Source: Aureimonas sp. AU4 (GTDB taxonomy: Bacteria; Pseudomonadota; Alphaproteobacteria; Rhizobiales; Rhizobiaceae). Taken from it: DNA of 64,000 bases. Within the stretch, counting starts at the first letter, position 1. Every line of letters begins with the position of its first letter. Where the stretch lies: positions 44,429 through 108,428 of the forward strand of contig NZ_BBWK01000021.1 in NCBI RefSeq assembly GCF_001463765.1, in the 5' to 3' direction. The position numbers and the translations under genes are program-made. Of the stretch, positions 1 to 7,741 are shown one piece after another. The notes beneath the pieces were generated by a model, which worked only from the letters and a program-made list of their open reading frames with translations, was not told the origin of the DNA and ran no database searches.

Positions 1-126
1 CTGGCCGACCCCGCCCTCGACCAACTCTTTTCGGGCGAGACGCCGTTCGAGCGGCTCGACCGCGACTACGCTTCGATTCTCGCCGACCCCGGCACCCTGT
101 GCCACCGCATCCGCTACCCCGCCTGA
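1..126 (+). CDS. C-terminal fragment, probable zinc-dependent alcohol dehydrogenase
   Basis: An open frame enters from the left edge and stops at 124-126, giving 41 residues that end in TLCHRIRYPA. The short tail has no catalytic motif. A medium-chain zinc alcohol dehydrogenase is suggested because, from memory, such a gene precedes the pterin-synthase-like/GT4/methyltransferase set in related alphaproteobacteria, and the tail resembles the end of those proteins. The next gene follows 47 bp downstream on the same strand, so it probably belongs to the same operon. The identity is an inference from context; that the frame is coding is better supported, because it is in phase, has typical GC-rich codon use and stops just before the next gene. 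Confidence 0.45.
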   Translation: MADPALDQLFSGETPFERLDRDYASILADPGTLCHRIRYPA

Positions 127-173
127 CGGGCGGGCTTCCTCATCCCTCCCCTCTCCCGACCCGAGGCCCAAGC

Positions 174-572
174 ATGTACGCCGTCGAAGTCCGTGACCAC
201 ATGATGATCGCCCACAGCCTCGCGCGGCCCGTCTTCGGGCCGGCGCAGGGCATGCACGGGGCGACCTTCGTGGTGGATGCCGCCTTCTTCACCTCCGACG
301 TCGACGAGGACGGCCTCGGCGTCGACATCGGCCTCGCGACCACGGTCCTTCGCGAGGTGATCGCTCCCCTAAACTACCAGAACCTCGACGAACTGCCCGT
401 CTTCAAGGGCCGCGTCACGACAACGGAGGTGCTGGCGCGCCACGTCTTCGACGCGCTGGCCGGGCGCATCGCCCAGGGCGACTTCGGCCCCGGCGGCCGG
501 CGCATCGAGCGCGTGCGCGTCACGCTGCACGAGAGCCATGTCGCGCGGGCCTGGTACGAGGCCGCGCTTTGA
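174..572 (+). CDS. 6-pyruvoyltetrahydropterin synthase/QueD-family protein, divergent active site
   Basis: A 132-residue protein with the T-fold of the PTPS/QueD family. Recognisable parts are the N-terminal strand with MMIAHSL (His14), the segment GPAQGMHGATFVVDA (His28), the central NYQNLDELP turn and a C-terminal LHES glutamate. Classical members bind zinc with one His plus an HGH motif and use a nearby Cys; here HGH reads HGA and no Cys is present. It may therefore bind metal differently or do another reaction. The start at 174 was chosen because homology begins there; a longer frame from 99 would run into the upstream gene. It overlaps the glycosyltransferase start by 4 bp (TTGA), so the two are translationally coupled. 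Confidence 0.75.
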   Translation: MYAVEVRDHMMIAHSLARPVFGPAQGMHGATFVVDAAFFTSDVDEDGLGVDIGLATTVLREVIAPLNYQNLDELPVFKGRVTTTEVLARHVFDALAGRIAQGDFGPGGRRIERVRVTLHESHVARAWYEAAL

Positions 573-1630
573 GCGAGCCGAAGGGCCGCCGCCTCGTCTT
601 CGCCATTCCCGGCGACCTTTCCGCCCCCAGCGGGGGCTACGGCTACGACCGGCGCATGATCGGTGAACTCGGCCGCCTCGGCTGGGCGGTCGACGTGCTT
701 GCGCTGCCGGCCGCCTTTCCGTTTCCGGCCGAGGCGGACCTGCGCGCGAGCGACGAGGCGTTCGCGGCCCTGCCGGACGGGACGCTCGTCCTTGTCGACG
801 GCCTCGCCTTCGGTGCCCTGCCGCGTCTGGCGAGCGCCGAGGCGAGCCGCCTGCGTCTCGTCGCGCTCGTGCACCATCCGCTCGCGCTGGAGGAAGGCCT
901 TGCGCCGGAGGCCGCCGAGCGGCTGCGCTCGAGCGAGCGGGAGGCGCTGCGCCACGCGCGCGCCGTCGTCTCGACCAGCCAAACGACGCGCGCCCGCCTT
1001 GCGGCCGAGTTCGGCGTGGGCGTGGAGCGCATCACTGTCGTGCCGCCGGGCACCGAGCCCGTGGCCGCAGCCGCGCCTCGCGGCGGGAGCGCCGAGCCCC
1101 TGATCCTCTGCGTCGCCGCGCTGATCGAGCGCAAGGACCACGCGGTGCTGGTCGATGCGCTCGGCCCCTTGCGCGGCCGCCCGTGGCGCTGCCGGATCGT
1201 GGGCAGCGACACGGCCGACCCGGCGACCGCGCGCCGGCTGCGCGAGCGGATCGCAAACGCCGGCCTTGCCGGGCGCATCGAGGTTCCCGGCGCGGTCGCT
1301 GATATCGAGGCGGAATACCGGCGCGCCGACCTCTTCGCCCTGCCCTCGCGCTTCGAGGGCTACGGCATGGCCTTTGCCGAGGCCATGGCGCACGCCCTGC
1401 CCGTGGTCGGCTGCGCGGGCGGCGCGGTGCCCGAGGTCGTGCCGCCCGAGGCCGGTCTTCTCGTGCCGCCGCGTGACGCGCCGGCCTTTTCGAGCGCGCT
1501 CGCGCGTCTTCTCGACGACGCGCCGCTTCGCGCGCGCCTGTCGGCCGGCGCCCTGGCCGCCTCGCGCGCTCTGCCGGGCTGGGCGGCCTCGGCCGCGATC
1601 CTGTCCCGAACCCTGGAGGCGATCCGATGA
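569..1630 (+). CDS. Glycosyltransferase family 4
   Basis: A 353-residue GT-B enzyme of family GT4, expected to transfer a sugar from a nucleotide-sugar donor with retention. The C-terminal half shows the donor-domain entry LILCVAALIERKDH near residue 175 and the FEGYGMAFAEAMA segment near residue 265, which carries the EX7E-type motif. The N-terminal half begins with a glycine-rich acceptor-domain turn (SAPSGGYGYDRRM). The start is TTG at 569, overlapping the stop of the pterin-synthase-like gene. It overlaps the following methyltransferase by 4 bp (ATGA at 1627), which argues for one pathway. The acceptor is unknown; a secreted or membrane-linked glycoconjugate is possible given the flippase-like gene nearby. 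Confidence 0.85.
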   Translation: MSEPKGRRLVFAIPGDLSAPSGGYGYDRRMIGELGRLGWAVDVLALPAAFPFPAEADLRASDEAFAALPDGTLVLVDGLAFGALPRLASAEASRLRLVALVHHPLALEEGLAPEAAERLRSSEREALRHARAVVSTSQTTRARLAAEFGVGVERITVVPPGTEPVAAAAPRGGSAEPLILCVAALIERKDHAVLVDALGPLRGRPWRCRIVGSDTADPATARRLRERIANAGLAGRIEVPGAVADIEAEYRRADLFALPSRFEGYGMAFAEAMAHALPVVGCAGGAVPEVVPPEAGLLVPPRDAPAFSSALARLLDDAPLRARLSAGALAASRALPGWAASAAILSRTLEAIR

Positions 1631-2409
1631 GCGGCTTCGACACGCGCTGGCTCGACCTGCGCGAGCGCGCCGACCACGCGGCCCGCGACGGGGCGCTCCT
1701 CCGAGCCGCCGCCGCCTATCTCGCGGCGGGCGGCGAGGCGCCGCTCGCGGTCGACCTCGGCTCGGGCACGGGCTCCACGCTGCGCGCCTTCGGCTCCCTT
1801 GCGGAAGCCGCGCGCTGGCGCCTCGTCGACAACGACCCGCGCCTTCTGGAGGCCGCCGCGTCGCGCCTGTCCGGGTTCGGGGCGGTGGAGCGTGTCGAGG
1901 CCGATCTGACGCGCCTGTCCGCGTCCGAGATCGAGGGCGCGCGGCTGGTCACCGCCTCGGCGCTCTTCGACCTCGCCTCGCGTTCCTTCGTGGAAGAACT
2001 CGCCGCCCTGCTGGCCGAGCGACGCGTCGCGCTCTACGCCGCGCTCAACTACGACGGCGCGATGCGCTGGGACCCGCCGCTCCCAGCGGACGACGAGGTC
2101 GTCGCGGCCTTCAACCGGCACCAGACCGGCGACAAGGGCTTCGGCCCGGCGCTCGGGTACGGGGCGACGGAAGCGCTGCGCGAGGCCTTCGCGCGTCAGG
2201 GCTTCGAAGTGCGCCTCGCCCGCAGCCCCTGGCGTCTCGGGCCGGGCGACGAGGCCCTTCATGCGCTGTTCCTGGAGGGCGTCGTGGCGGCGGTGGCCGA
2301 AACCGGCGCGGTCGAGCCGGCACGGCTCGCGGACTGGGCGGCGCGACGGCGCGCGGCGGGGCCGTTCTGCGAGGTCGGCCACTGGGACGTCCTCGCCCTG
2401 CCGCGCTGA
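1627..2409 (+). CDS. SAM-dependent class I methyltransferase
   Basis: A 260-residue Rossmann-fold methyltransferase. Motif I appears as AVDLGSGTGS near residues 39-48, followed by an acidic ribose-binding turn (LVDNDPRLLEAA) and a later segment LVTASALFDL typical of motif IV. It starts inside the stop of the glycosyltransferase (ATGA), so it is coupled to it and probably modifies the same product. It ends 3 bp before the stop of the convergent membrane protein, with no room for a conventional terminator. Substrate unknown. Confidence 0.8.
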   Translation: MSGFDTRWLDLRERADHAARDGALLRAAAAYLAAGGEAPLAVDLGSGTGSTLRAFGSLAEAARWRLVDNDPRLLEAAASRLSGFGAVERVEADLTRLSASEIEGARLVTASALFDLASRSFVEELAALLAERRVALYAALNYDGAMRWDPPLPADDEVVAAFNRHQTGDKGFGPALGYGATEALREAFARQGFEVRLARSPWRLGPGDEALHALFLEGVVAAVAETGAVEPARLADWAARRRAAGPFCEVGHWDVLALPR

Positions 2410-2412
2410 GCG

Positions 2413-3516
2413 TCAGGCCGTCGCGCGGCGGCGTCGACGCGCGACGGCGAAGCGCAGGAGAACGAGAAGTCCGGGCATCGCGCCGAGGAGCGAGGCCAGC
2501 CCGTAGACGAGGCTCGCCGCCACGGCCTCCTGGGCGCCGAGACCCGCCACCGGCAGGATCGCGGCGGCCGCGCCCTCGCGCACGCCCCAGCCGCCGACCG
2601 AGACTGGCAGCAGCATGGACAGGAGCACGAGCGGCACCAGAAGCAGCGCGGCCCCGAGACCCAGCGGTGCGCCGACCGCCGCGCCCGCCAGCGCGAAGGC
2701 CGCGAGATAGGCGCCCACCACGGCGAGCGAGCTCGCGAGCTGCACGAGCGGCGCCCCGCGCCGGAAGAACGCCTCGCCGAGCGCCGGGCCCATCGTAGCG
2801 ATGAACCCCGCCGCCCGGCCCCTTGCGCGGGTCAGAGCGAGGCCGAGCAGGACGGCGAGGAGCAGGACACCCGCGAGAACAAGCGGCGTCCATCGCCCCG
2901 GCAGGTCCCGCCCGTAGACGAGCGGTGCGAGAAGGACGCCCGCCAGCGCCGCGCCCAGAAGCACGACCTGCCCCGACAACCGCTCCAGCACCACCGCCTG
3001 CGCGGCGCGAGCCGTGCGCCGTTCCCCGCCGCGCTCGCGCGACGAGCGCAGGACGCGTACCGCGTCGCCCGCGACGCCGCCCGGCAGGACCTGGTTGAGG
3101 AGACTGGCGAGATAGTATTCCGCGACCGCCCGGCCGAGCGGCAGCGCCTGGCCGAGGCGCCCCGCCGTGAAGCGCCAGCGCAGCGCGGAAACGAGGACCT
3201 GGACCTGCACGGCGAGAAGGGCGAGCGCGAGGGGCACGGGCTCGATGCCGGCAAGCCGGCGCGCGACGCCGCTCCCGTCGACGAGCCGGACGGTCGCCGC
3301 GAGCACGAGGAGCCCGGCGGCAAGCTGCGCAACCGGCAGGAAGGGGTGCAGGCGGCGCAGGGCGCCGGGCAGGGTCGGACCTGGGTTCAAGCCATCCTCG
3401 GATGAGGCGCCTTCGCCGCATCGTCGCGCTCCGGCCTCCGCGGCGCGATATAGCGCAGTGCCGCGCGCCGTCGCGGGTCGCGGCACCGGCGATGGCAACT
3501 GGCTCCGGAGCGTCAT
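2413..3516 (-). CDS. Lysylphosphatidylglycerol synthase/flippase-type membrane protein (UPF0104)
   Basis: A 367-residue integral membrane protein with about eight hydrophobic segments, matching the MprF-like transmembrane region family (PF03706). Characteristic pieces are LLNQVLPGGVAGDAVRVLRS near residue 140 and SVGGWGVREGAA near residue 305. The family flips or exports lipids and lipid-linked glycans; the exact cargo is not known here. The first 45 or so residues are hydrophilic and Arg/Pro-rich, so the true start may be an internal codon around 3400. It converges on the methyltransferase gene with a 3 bp gap. Homologues beside GT4/methyltransferase/PTPS genes suggest a shared cell-envelope task. 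Confidence 0.75.
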   Translation of the reverse strand: MTLRSQLPSPVPRPATARGTALYRAAEAGARRCGEGASSEDGLNPGPTLPGALRRLHPFLPVAQLAAGLLVLAATVRLVDGSGVARRLAGIEPVPLALALLAVQVQVLVSALRWRFTAGRLGQALPLGRAVAEYYLASLLNQVLPGGVAGDAVRVLRSSRERGGERRTARAAQAVVLERLSGQVVLLGAALAGVLLAPLVYGRDLPGRWTPLVLAGVLLLAVLLGLALTRARGRAAGFIATMGPALGEAFFRRGAPLVQLASSLAVVGAYLAAFALAGAAVGAPLGLGAALLLVPLVLLSMLLPVSVGGWGVREGAAAAILPVAGLGAQEAVAASLVYGLASLLGAMPGLLVLLRFAVARRRRRATA

Positions 3517-3586
3517 GTCGTCCCAGTCTCGTGCTCACGCGGTTCGCGGGGGCGGCGGCGCGGCGCCGGCGCCCCATATCGACGCC

Positions 3587-3949
3587 ATGACCGAACTCAC
3601 CGTCTGGCACGACGGATCGTGCCCGCTGTGCCGCCGCGAGATCGCGCTGATGCGCCGCCTCGACCGGCGCGGGGCGATCCGCTTCATCGATGCCGCCGCT
3701 GAAGGGCCCGCCGACTGTCCGCTCGACAGGGCCGAGCTTCTCGCGCGCTTCCATGCCCGCGAGAACGGCCGCATCCTCAGCGGCGCGGCGGCGTTCGCCG
3801 CTATGTGGCGGGCCGTGCCCGTCCTGCGGCCGCTCGGCCTTCTGTTCCGGGCGCCGCTGCCGCTCGCCGTCCTGGAGCGGCTTTTTCGCGGCTTTCTGCG
3901 CGTGCGACCGAGGCTGCAAGGGCTTGCCCGTCGATGGGAGCGCGCATGA
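3587..3949 (+). CDS. DUF393 (DCC family) thiol-disulfide oxidoreductase-like protein
   Basis: A 120-residue protein starting at MTELTVWHDGSCPLC. The DG-x-CP-x-C motif at residues 10-15 is the signature of the DCC/DUF393 family, which has a thioredoxin-like fold with a CxxC pair. The rest (RFID, LSGAAAF, a hydrophobic C-terminal helix) also fits. An in-frame extension upstream is not expected to be translated, because homology begins at 3587. The stop overlaps the start of the next gene by 4 bp, so the two form a small operon. The physiological role of this family is poorly defined. Confidence 0.8.
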   Translation: MTELTVWHDGSCPLCRREIALMRRLDRRGAIRFIDAAAEGPADCPLDRAELLARFHARENGRILSGAAAFAAMWRAVPVLRPLGLLFRAPLPLAVLERLFRGFLRVRPRLQGLARRWERA

Positions 3950-4440
3950 GGCCCGTGCCCGATCCCGTGCCGCCGGGCGGGGAGAGCGTCTGGCGCTACC
4001 CGAGGCCCGCCATTGCCGAGCGGTGCGACGCCCATGTCGTGATCGAGCATCGCGGCCTGCGGATCGCCGACAGCCGACGCACCGTGCGAACGCTCGAGAC
4101 CAGCCATCCGCCGAGCTACTACATCCCGGTGGAGGACATCGCGGAGGGCGTGCTGCGGCGGGCCACGGGCGCCTCCTTGTGCGAATGGAAGGGGGCCGCC
4201 GTCTACTGGGACGTGGTGGCGGGCGGCGACGTCCTGCCGGGCGTCGGCTGGAGCTATCCCGAACCGACGGCGGCGTTCCGCATCCTGCGCGACCACGTCG
4301 CCTTCTATGCACGCCCCTTCGACCGCTGCCTCGTCGATGGCGAGGTCGTCACGCCGCAGCCCGGCCCCTTCTACGGCGGCTGGATCACGAGCCGTCTTGC
4401 CGGACCGTTCAAGGGCGGCCCCGGCACGATGGGCTGGTGA
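3946..4440 (+). CDS. DUF427 domain protein
   Basis: A 164-residue single-domain protein of the DUF427 (NTP_transf_9) family. The segments ETSHPPSYYIPVEDI near residue 48, the aromatic/Gly-rich YWDVV and WSYPEP region, and CLVDGEVVTPQPGPFYGGWITS near the C-terminus are typical. Its biochemical function is unknown. I chose the ATG at 3946 because it overlaps the upstream stop and begins the conserved region, rather than a longer frame inside the DUF393 gene. It lies between the DUF393 gene and the catalase-family gene, which could hint at redox stress, but that is only context. Confidence 0.75.
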   Translation: MRPVPDPVPPGGESVWRYPRPAIAERCDAHVVIEHRGLRIADSRRTVRTLETSHPPSYYIPVEDIAEGVLRRATGASLCEWKGAAVYWDVVAGGDVLPGVGWSYPEPTAAFRILRDHVAFYARPFDRCLVDGEVVTPQPGPFYGGWITSRLAGPFKGGPGTMGW

Positions 4441-4564
4441 AGGGCGGGCCGGGCCCGATATCCGCCCGCGCCCGGGAACGAATAGGCCGCGCCAAAGATT
4501 GGCGGGCGATACACCCATCGTCCCGGCGGGCCTCCCGGCTCCCGCGACCGACCAAGGCGCTCCC

Positions 4565-5656
4565 ATGCCCAAGCCACCGCTTCGCTACACGCCCGCCATC
4601 GAGGTCACGGAAGGTGACGAGGAGGCGACGGCGCAGGGGCTGATCGAGGCCTTTCGCGGCATCGTCGCCAAGACGCACGAGGATCTCGGCACCGCCCAGC
4701 GTGGCGTCCATGCCAAGAGCCACGCGCTCCTGGAAGGCGAGCTGCGGGTCCACGACGATCTCGCCGACGAGCAGGCGCAGGGCATCTTCGAGCGGGGGCG
4801 GCGCTATCCCGTCCTGATCCGCATGTCCGCCATTCCCGGCGATCCGATCCGCGACAGCGTCTCGCTCCCGCGCGGCTTCTCGGTGAAGGTCATCGGCGTC
4901 GACGGCGAGCGCCTGCCGGGCTCGGAGGACGAGACCACGCAGGACTTCCTGATGGCGACCGGTCCCGCCTTCCAGGCCGCGCGGCCCGAAGGCTTCCTTT
5001 CGAACGTGCGGCTTCTCGCCAAGACCACCGACCGCGCGGAATGGGCCAAGGAGGCGCTCTCCAAGGTGCTTCAGCCGATCGAGCGCGCGCTGGAAGCGGT
5101 CCACCTGGAGAGCGCGACGCTCAAGGGCTTCGGCGGCTATCCCGCGACCAACCCGATCGGCGACCGCTACTACACGCAGGCCCCGCTACGCTTTGGCGAC
5201 TACATCGCCAAGTTCGACATCGTGCCCGAGTCCGACAACTTCCGCGCCCTGACCGACAAGCCGATCGACGAGAGCCGGGGCGAGAACGCCATCCGGGAGA
5301 ACCTCCTCGACGTCTTCACGCGCGAGGGCGGCGCCTGGACGCTGCGCGCCCAGCTCTGCCGCGACGCCGAGGCGAACCCGGTCGAGGACGCCTCGATCCC
5401 TTGGCCCGAGGACGACAACCCCTACATCCCGCTCGCCACGATCACCGTTCCCGCGCAGACCAGCTGGTCCGAGGAGCGATCCGAGGCGATCGACGGGCGC
5501 ACCGCCTTCCGCCCCTGGCACGGGATCGAGGCGCACCGGCCGCTGGGCGCCGTCATGCGGGCGCGCCGGGTCGTCTACCCCGCGATCCAGGACTATCGCA
5601 GCGGCCTCAACGGCTGCCCCCTGCACGAGCCGAGCCGCGCGCCCGCGCTGGACTGA
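4565..5656 (+). CDS. Catalase-family heme protein (short form)
   Basis: A 363-residue protein of the short catalase-related family. The distal-side motif RGVHAKSHALL places the candidate catalytic His at residue 49. The segments YPVLIRMSAIPGD, LPRGFSVKVIGV and TQDFLMATGPAFQ match the beta-barrel heme-binding core. It lacks the C-terminal extensions of large catalases. Such proteins are heme peroxidases or catalases; whether it is a true catalase cannot be said from sequence. The start at 4565 was chosen because homology begins at MPKPPLRYTP. It lies 124 bp after the DUF427 gene and converges on uxuA with a 3 bp gap. Confidence 0.8.
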   Translation: MPKPPLRYTPAIEVTEGDEEATAQGLIEAFRGIVAKTHEDLGTAQRGVHAKSHALLEGELRVHDDLADEQAQGIFERGRRYPVLIRMSAIPGDPIRDSVSLPRGFSVKVIGVDGERLPGSEDETTQDFLMATGPAFQAARPEGFLSNVRLLAKTTDRAEWAKEALSKVLQPIERALEAVHLESATLKGFGGYPATNPIGDRYYTQAPLRFGDYIAKFDIVPESDNFRALTDKPIDESRGENAIRENLLDVFTREGGAWTLRAQLCRDAEANPVEDASIPWPEDDNPYIPLATITVPAQTSWSEERSEAIDGRTAFRPWHGIEAHRPLGAVMRARRVVYPAIQDYRSGLNGCPLHEPSRAPALD

Positions 5657-5659
5657 ACC

Positions 5660-6871
5660 TCAAGGCCCCGGCCGCGCCCAGGTCCCTTCCGGCGGATGGC
5701 CGAGCGCGTGGAGGACGCCGCGTAGTTCGGCCAGACCCCGCATGCGCCCCGTCGCCGGATAGCCGGGCGTGACCTCCTTGGCGAGGTCGTCCAGCATCCG
5801 GTGGCCGTGGTCGGAGCGGAAGACGATCGTCTGCCCCCGCTCGCGCCGCCGGTCCTCGGCGACGAGCTCGCGTAGCACCGCGACCATGTCGGTGTCGCCG
5901 TCGAGATGGGCCGACTCGTGGAACGTGCGCGGGTCCGCCTCGCGCCGCGTGTTGCGCAGGTGCGCGAAGTGGATGCGGTCTGAAAACCGCCGCGCGATGG
6001 CCGGCAGGTCGTTCTCCGGCCGCACCCCGAGGCTCCCCGTGCACAGGCACATGCCGTTGGCGCTTGAGGGCACGGCCTCGAACAGCGCGGCGTAGTCCTC
6101 GGCGGTCGAGGCGACGCGCGGCAGGCCGAAGAGCGGGCGCGGCGGATCGTCGGGATGGAGCGTCAGCTTGACGCCGAGCGCCTCGGCGGCCGGCGCGACC
6201 GCTTGGAGGAACTCCACGAGGTGGCGGCGAAGGCGCGCGGCGTCGACGCCACCGTACTGCGCGAGCCTGTCGCGGAAGCCGGGAATGGTCATCGGCTCGG
6301 TGGTCGAGCCCGGCAAGGCGCTCGCGATGTTGCGCGTGAGGTCTGCGACCTCGCGCTCGCCCATCGCCTCGAAGCGGGTCCGCGCCCGCGCGCGTTCGCC
6401 ATCCGTATAGTCCCGCTCGGCCCCCGGCCGCTCGAGGATGTGGAGCTCGAAGGCCGCGAAGGTCTCGATGTCGAAGCGCATCGCCGTCGCGCCCGTCTCG
6501 ATCACGTGGTCGAGCTCGGTGCGGCACCAGTCGACGACCGGCATGAAGTTGTAGCAGACGACACCGATGCCGGCCTTCGCGACGCTCTCCAGGCTGGCGA
6601 TCCAGCTCTCGATCTCGCCCCGCGCCTCGGCCCCCGTGCGCTTCACGGCGTCCGGGATGGGGATGCTTTCCACCACGCTCCAGCGCAGCGGCACGCGGCC
6701 GGGCGGCGTCGTCTCGATGAGGTCGCGCCGCGCCTCGACGGCCGCCTGCGTCCAGACCGCGCCGATCGGCACCTCGTGAAGCGCGGAGACGACGTCGGTC
6801 GCGCCGACCTGCCGAACCTCGTCGAGCGTCACCGGTGCCTCCGGTCCGAACCATCTCCAGCCTTGGCGCAT
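5660..6871 (-). CDS. uxuA: Mannonate dehydratase
   Basis: A 403-residue enzyme of the UxuA family, which dehydrates D-mannonate to 2-keto-3-deoxygluconate in the glucuronate branch of hexuronate catabolism. The N-terminus MRQGWRWFGPEAPVTLDEVRQ followed by VSALHEVPIGAVW, the VCYNFMPVVDW motif near residue 105, and HPDDPPRPLFGLPR with its metal-ligand His near residue 245 identify it. Length is normal. It follows the GntR regulator on the minus strand and converges on the catalase-family gene. The operon position and the divergent uxaC gene fit one hexuronate regulon. Confidence 0.92.
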   Translation of the reverse strand: MRQGWRWFGPEAPVTLDEVRQVGATDVVSALHEVPIGAVWTQAAVEARRDLIETTPPGRVPLRWSVVESIPIPDAVKRTGAEARGEIESWIASLESVAKAGIGVVCYNFMPVVDWCRTELDHVIETGATAMRFDIETFAAFELHILERPGAERDYTDGERARARTRFEAMGEREVADLTRNIASALPGSTTEPMTIPGFRDRLAQYGGVDAARLRRHLVEFLQAVAPAAEALGVKLTLHPDDPPRPLFGLPRVASTAEDYAALFEAVPSSANGMCLCTGSLGVRPENDLPAIARRFSDRIHFAHLRNTRREADPRTFHESAHLDGDTDMVAVLRELVAEDRRRERGQTIVFRSDHGHRMLDDLAKEVTPGYPATGRMRGLAELRGVLHALGHPPEGTWARPGP

Positions 6872-6914
6872 GCGTCGTCGTCTCCCGTCCGGCGCGCGGC
6901 GCGCCGGGATCGTT

Positions 6915-7631
6915 TCAGCTAAAATACTGGGGGTAGCGCCCCTTCAGCTCGTCGACGTCGGGAATGACGGCGTCGAGGTGATGCATCATGGCGGCTCGCG
7001 CGCCCGGCAGGTCGCCCGCGGCGATGCGGGCGCGAATGACCTCGTGCTCCCCGATCACGTGGTCCATGCGGCCGAGCACCGGCAGCGTCAGGCGCCGGGC
7101 ACGGTCGATCTGGACTTTGGTCTGGGCGAGCAGGGTCCAGATGCCGGGATGGCCGGCAAGATCGGCGATCGCGGCGTGGAAGCCCTCGTCGGCCTCGTGG
7201 AAGTCGTCGTTGTCGCCGGCGGCAGCCGCCGCCTTCTGGCGTGCGATCGCCGCGTCGATGCGGCTCATGCGCGCCGGCGCGCCGCGCTCGGCCGCCTTCT
7301 CGACGGTCACCCCCTCCAGCGCCTTGCGCACCAGCACCGCCTCGGGGATCGCGTTCACCGGCACGCGCGAGACGAAGGTCCCGCTCTGGGGCCGCACGTC
7401 CACCAGCCCGATCTCGGCAAGCCGGATCAGCGCCTCGCGCACCGGCGTGCGGCTGACGCCGAAGCGCTCCACGAGGCTCCGGTCCGCGAGCGGCGTTCCG
7501 GGCGGCAGTTTCAGGGCGACGATCTCGTTGCGCAGCGCGTCGAAGATCTGCGTCGCCGACGTCACGCGCCGCAGAACGACCGGCGCGGCGGGCGCCGGGT
7601 CGTCGTCGGATCGGGGTGCGCTCTGCGACAT
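6915..7631 (-). CDS. GntR-family (FadR/FCD) regulator of the hexuronate genes
   Basis: A transcription regulator of 238 residues from this start. The N-terminal winged helix carries the GntR pattern (ADRSLVERFGVSRTPVREAL), and the FCD ligand domain has the expected His residues (FHAAIADLAGHPGI, MDHVIGEHEVIRARI, MMHHL). Family members bind sugar acids or other carboxylates; the flanking uxuA and uxaC suggest a hexuronate-type ligand, as in ExuR/UxuR. The start at 7631 is favoured because an alternative ATG at 7661 would abut the operator and has no visible ribosome site. uxuA follows after 43 bp, so regulator and dehydratase are probably co-transcribed. Confidence 0.85.
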   Translation of the reverse strand: MSQSAPRSDDDPAPAAPVVLRRVTSATQIFDALRNEIVALKLPPGTPLADRSLVERFGVSRTPVREALIRLAEIGLVDVRPQSGTFVSRVPVNAIPEAVLVRKALEGVTVEKAAERGAPARMSRIDAAIARQKAAAAAGDNDDFHEADEGFHAAIADLAGHPGIWTLLAQTKVQIDRARRLTLPVLGRMDHVIGEHEVIRARIAAGDLPGARAAMMHHLDAVIPDVDELKGRYPQYFS

Positions 7632-7654
7632 GAGGGGTCCGCTGCCAATCTCGT

Positions 7655-7683
7655 TTGACATTCTAATATACCAGTTGCTACAT
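7655..7683 (+). promoter_or_regulatory. Promoter with embedded ExuR/UxuR-like operator between gntR and uxaC
   Basis: A TTGACA -35 box at 7655-7660 is followed, after 17 bp, by a weak -10 candidate CTACAT at 7678-7683. The spacer holds the imperfect palindrome CTAATATACCAG at 7663-7674, whose reverse complement CTGGTATATTAG shares the TGGTATA core of the Escherichia coli ExuR/UxuR site (TTGGTATACCAA). A regulator bound there would block RNA polymerase at the uxaC promoter and probably also control the gntR promoter on the other strand. The boxes are seen directly; the regulatory role is inferred. Confidence 0.6.
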
Positions 7684-7741
7684 CGTGCCAAGGTCGCATC
7701 CCGGCGGGAAGACGGGACGCAGACCTTCGGGGGGACTTCGC

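Noticed and set aside
374..1393. Long open frames on the strand opposite the glycosyltransferase
   Set aside because: They have Arg/Ala/Gly-rich shadow composition typical of GC-rich antisense frames and no domain, and they overlap a well-supported gene.
2111..4312. A 733-codon minus-strand open frame
   Set aside because: It spans several real genes in other frames, including the flippase-like gene, and its translation is low-complexity Arg/Pro/Ala; it is an artefact of missing stop codons in high-GC DNA.
4441..4564. GC inverted repeats after the DUF427 gene as a terminator
   Set aside because: Arms such as GGGCGG/CCGCCC pair only with a long loop and several alternatives; not convincing above the background of a GC-rich spacer.
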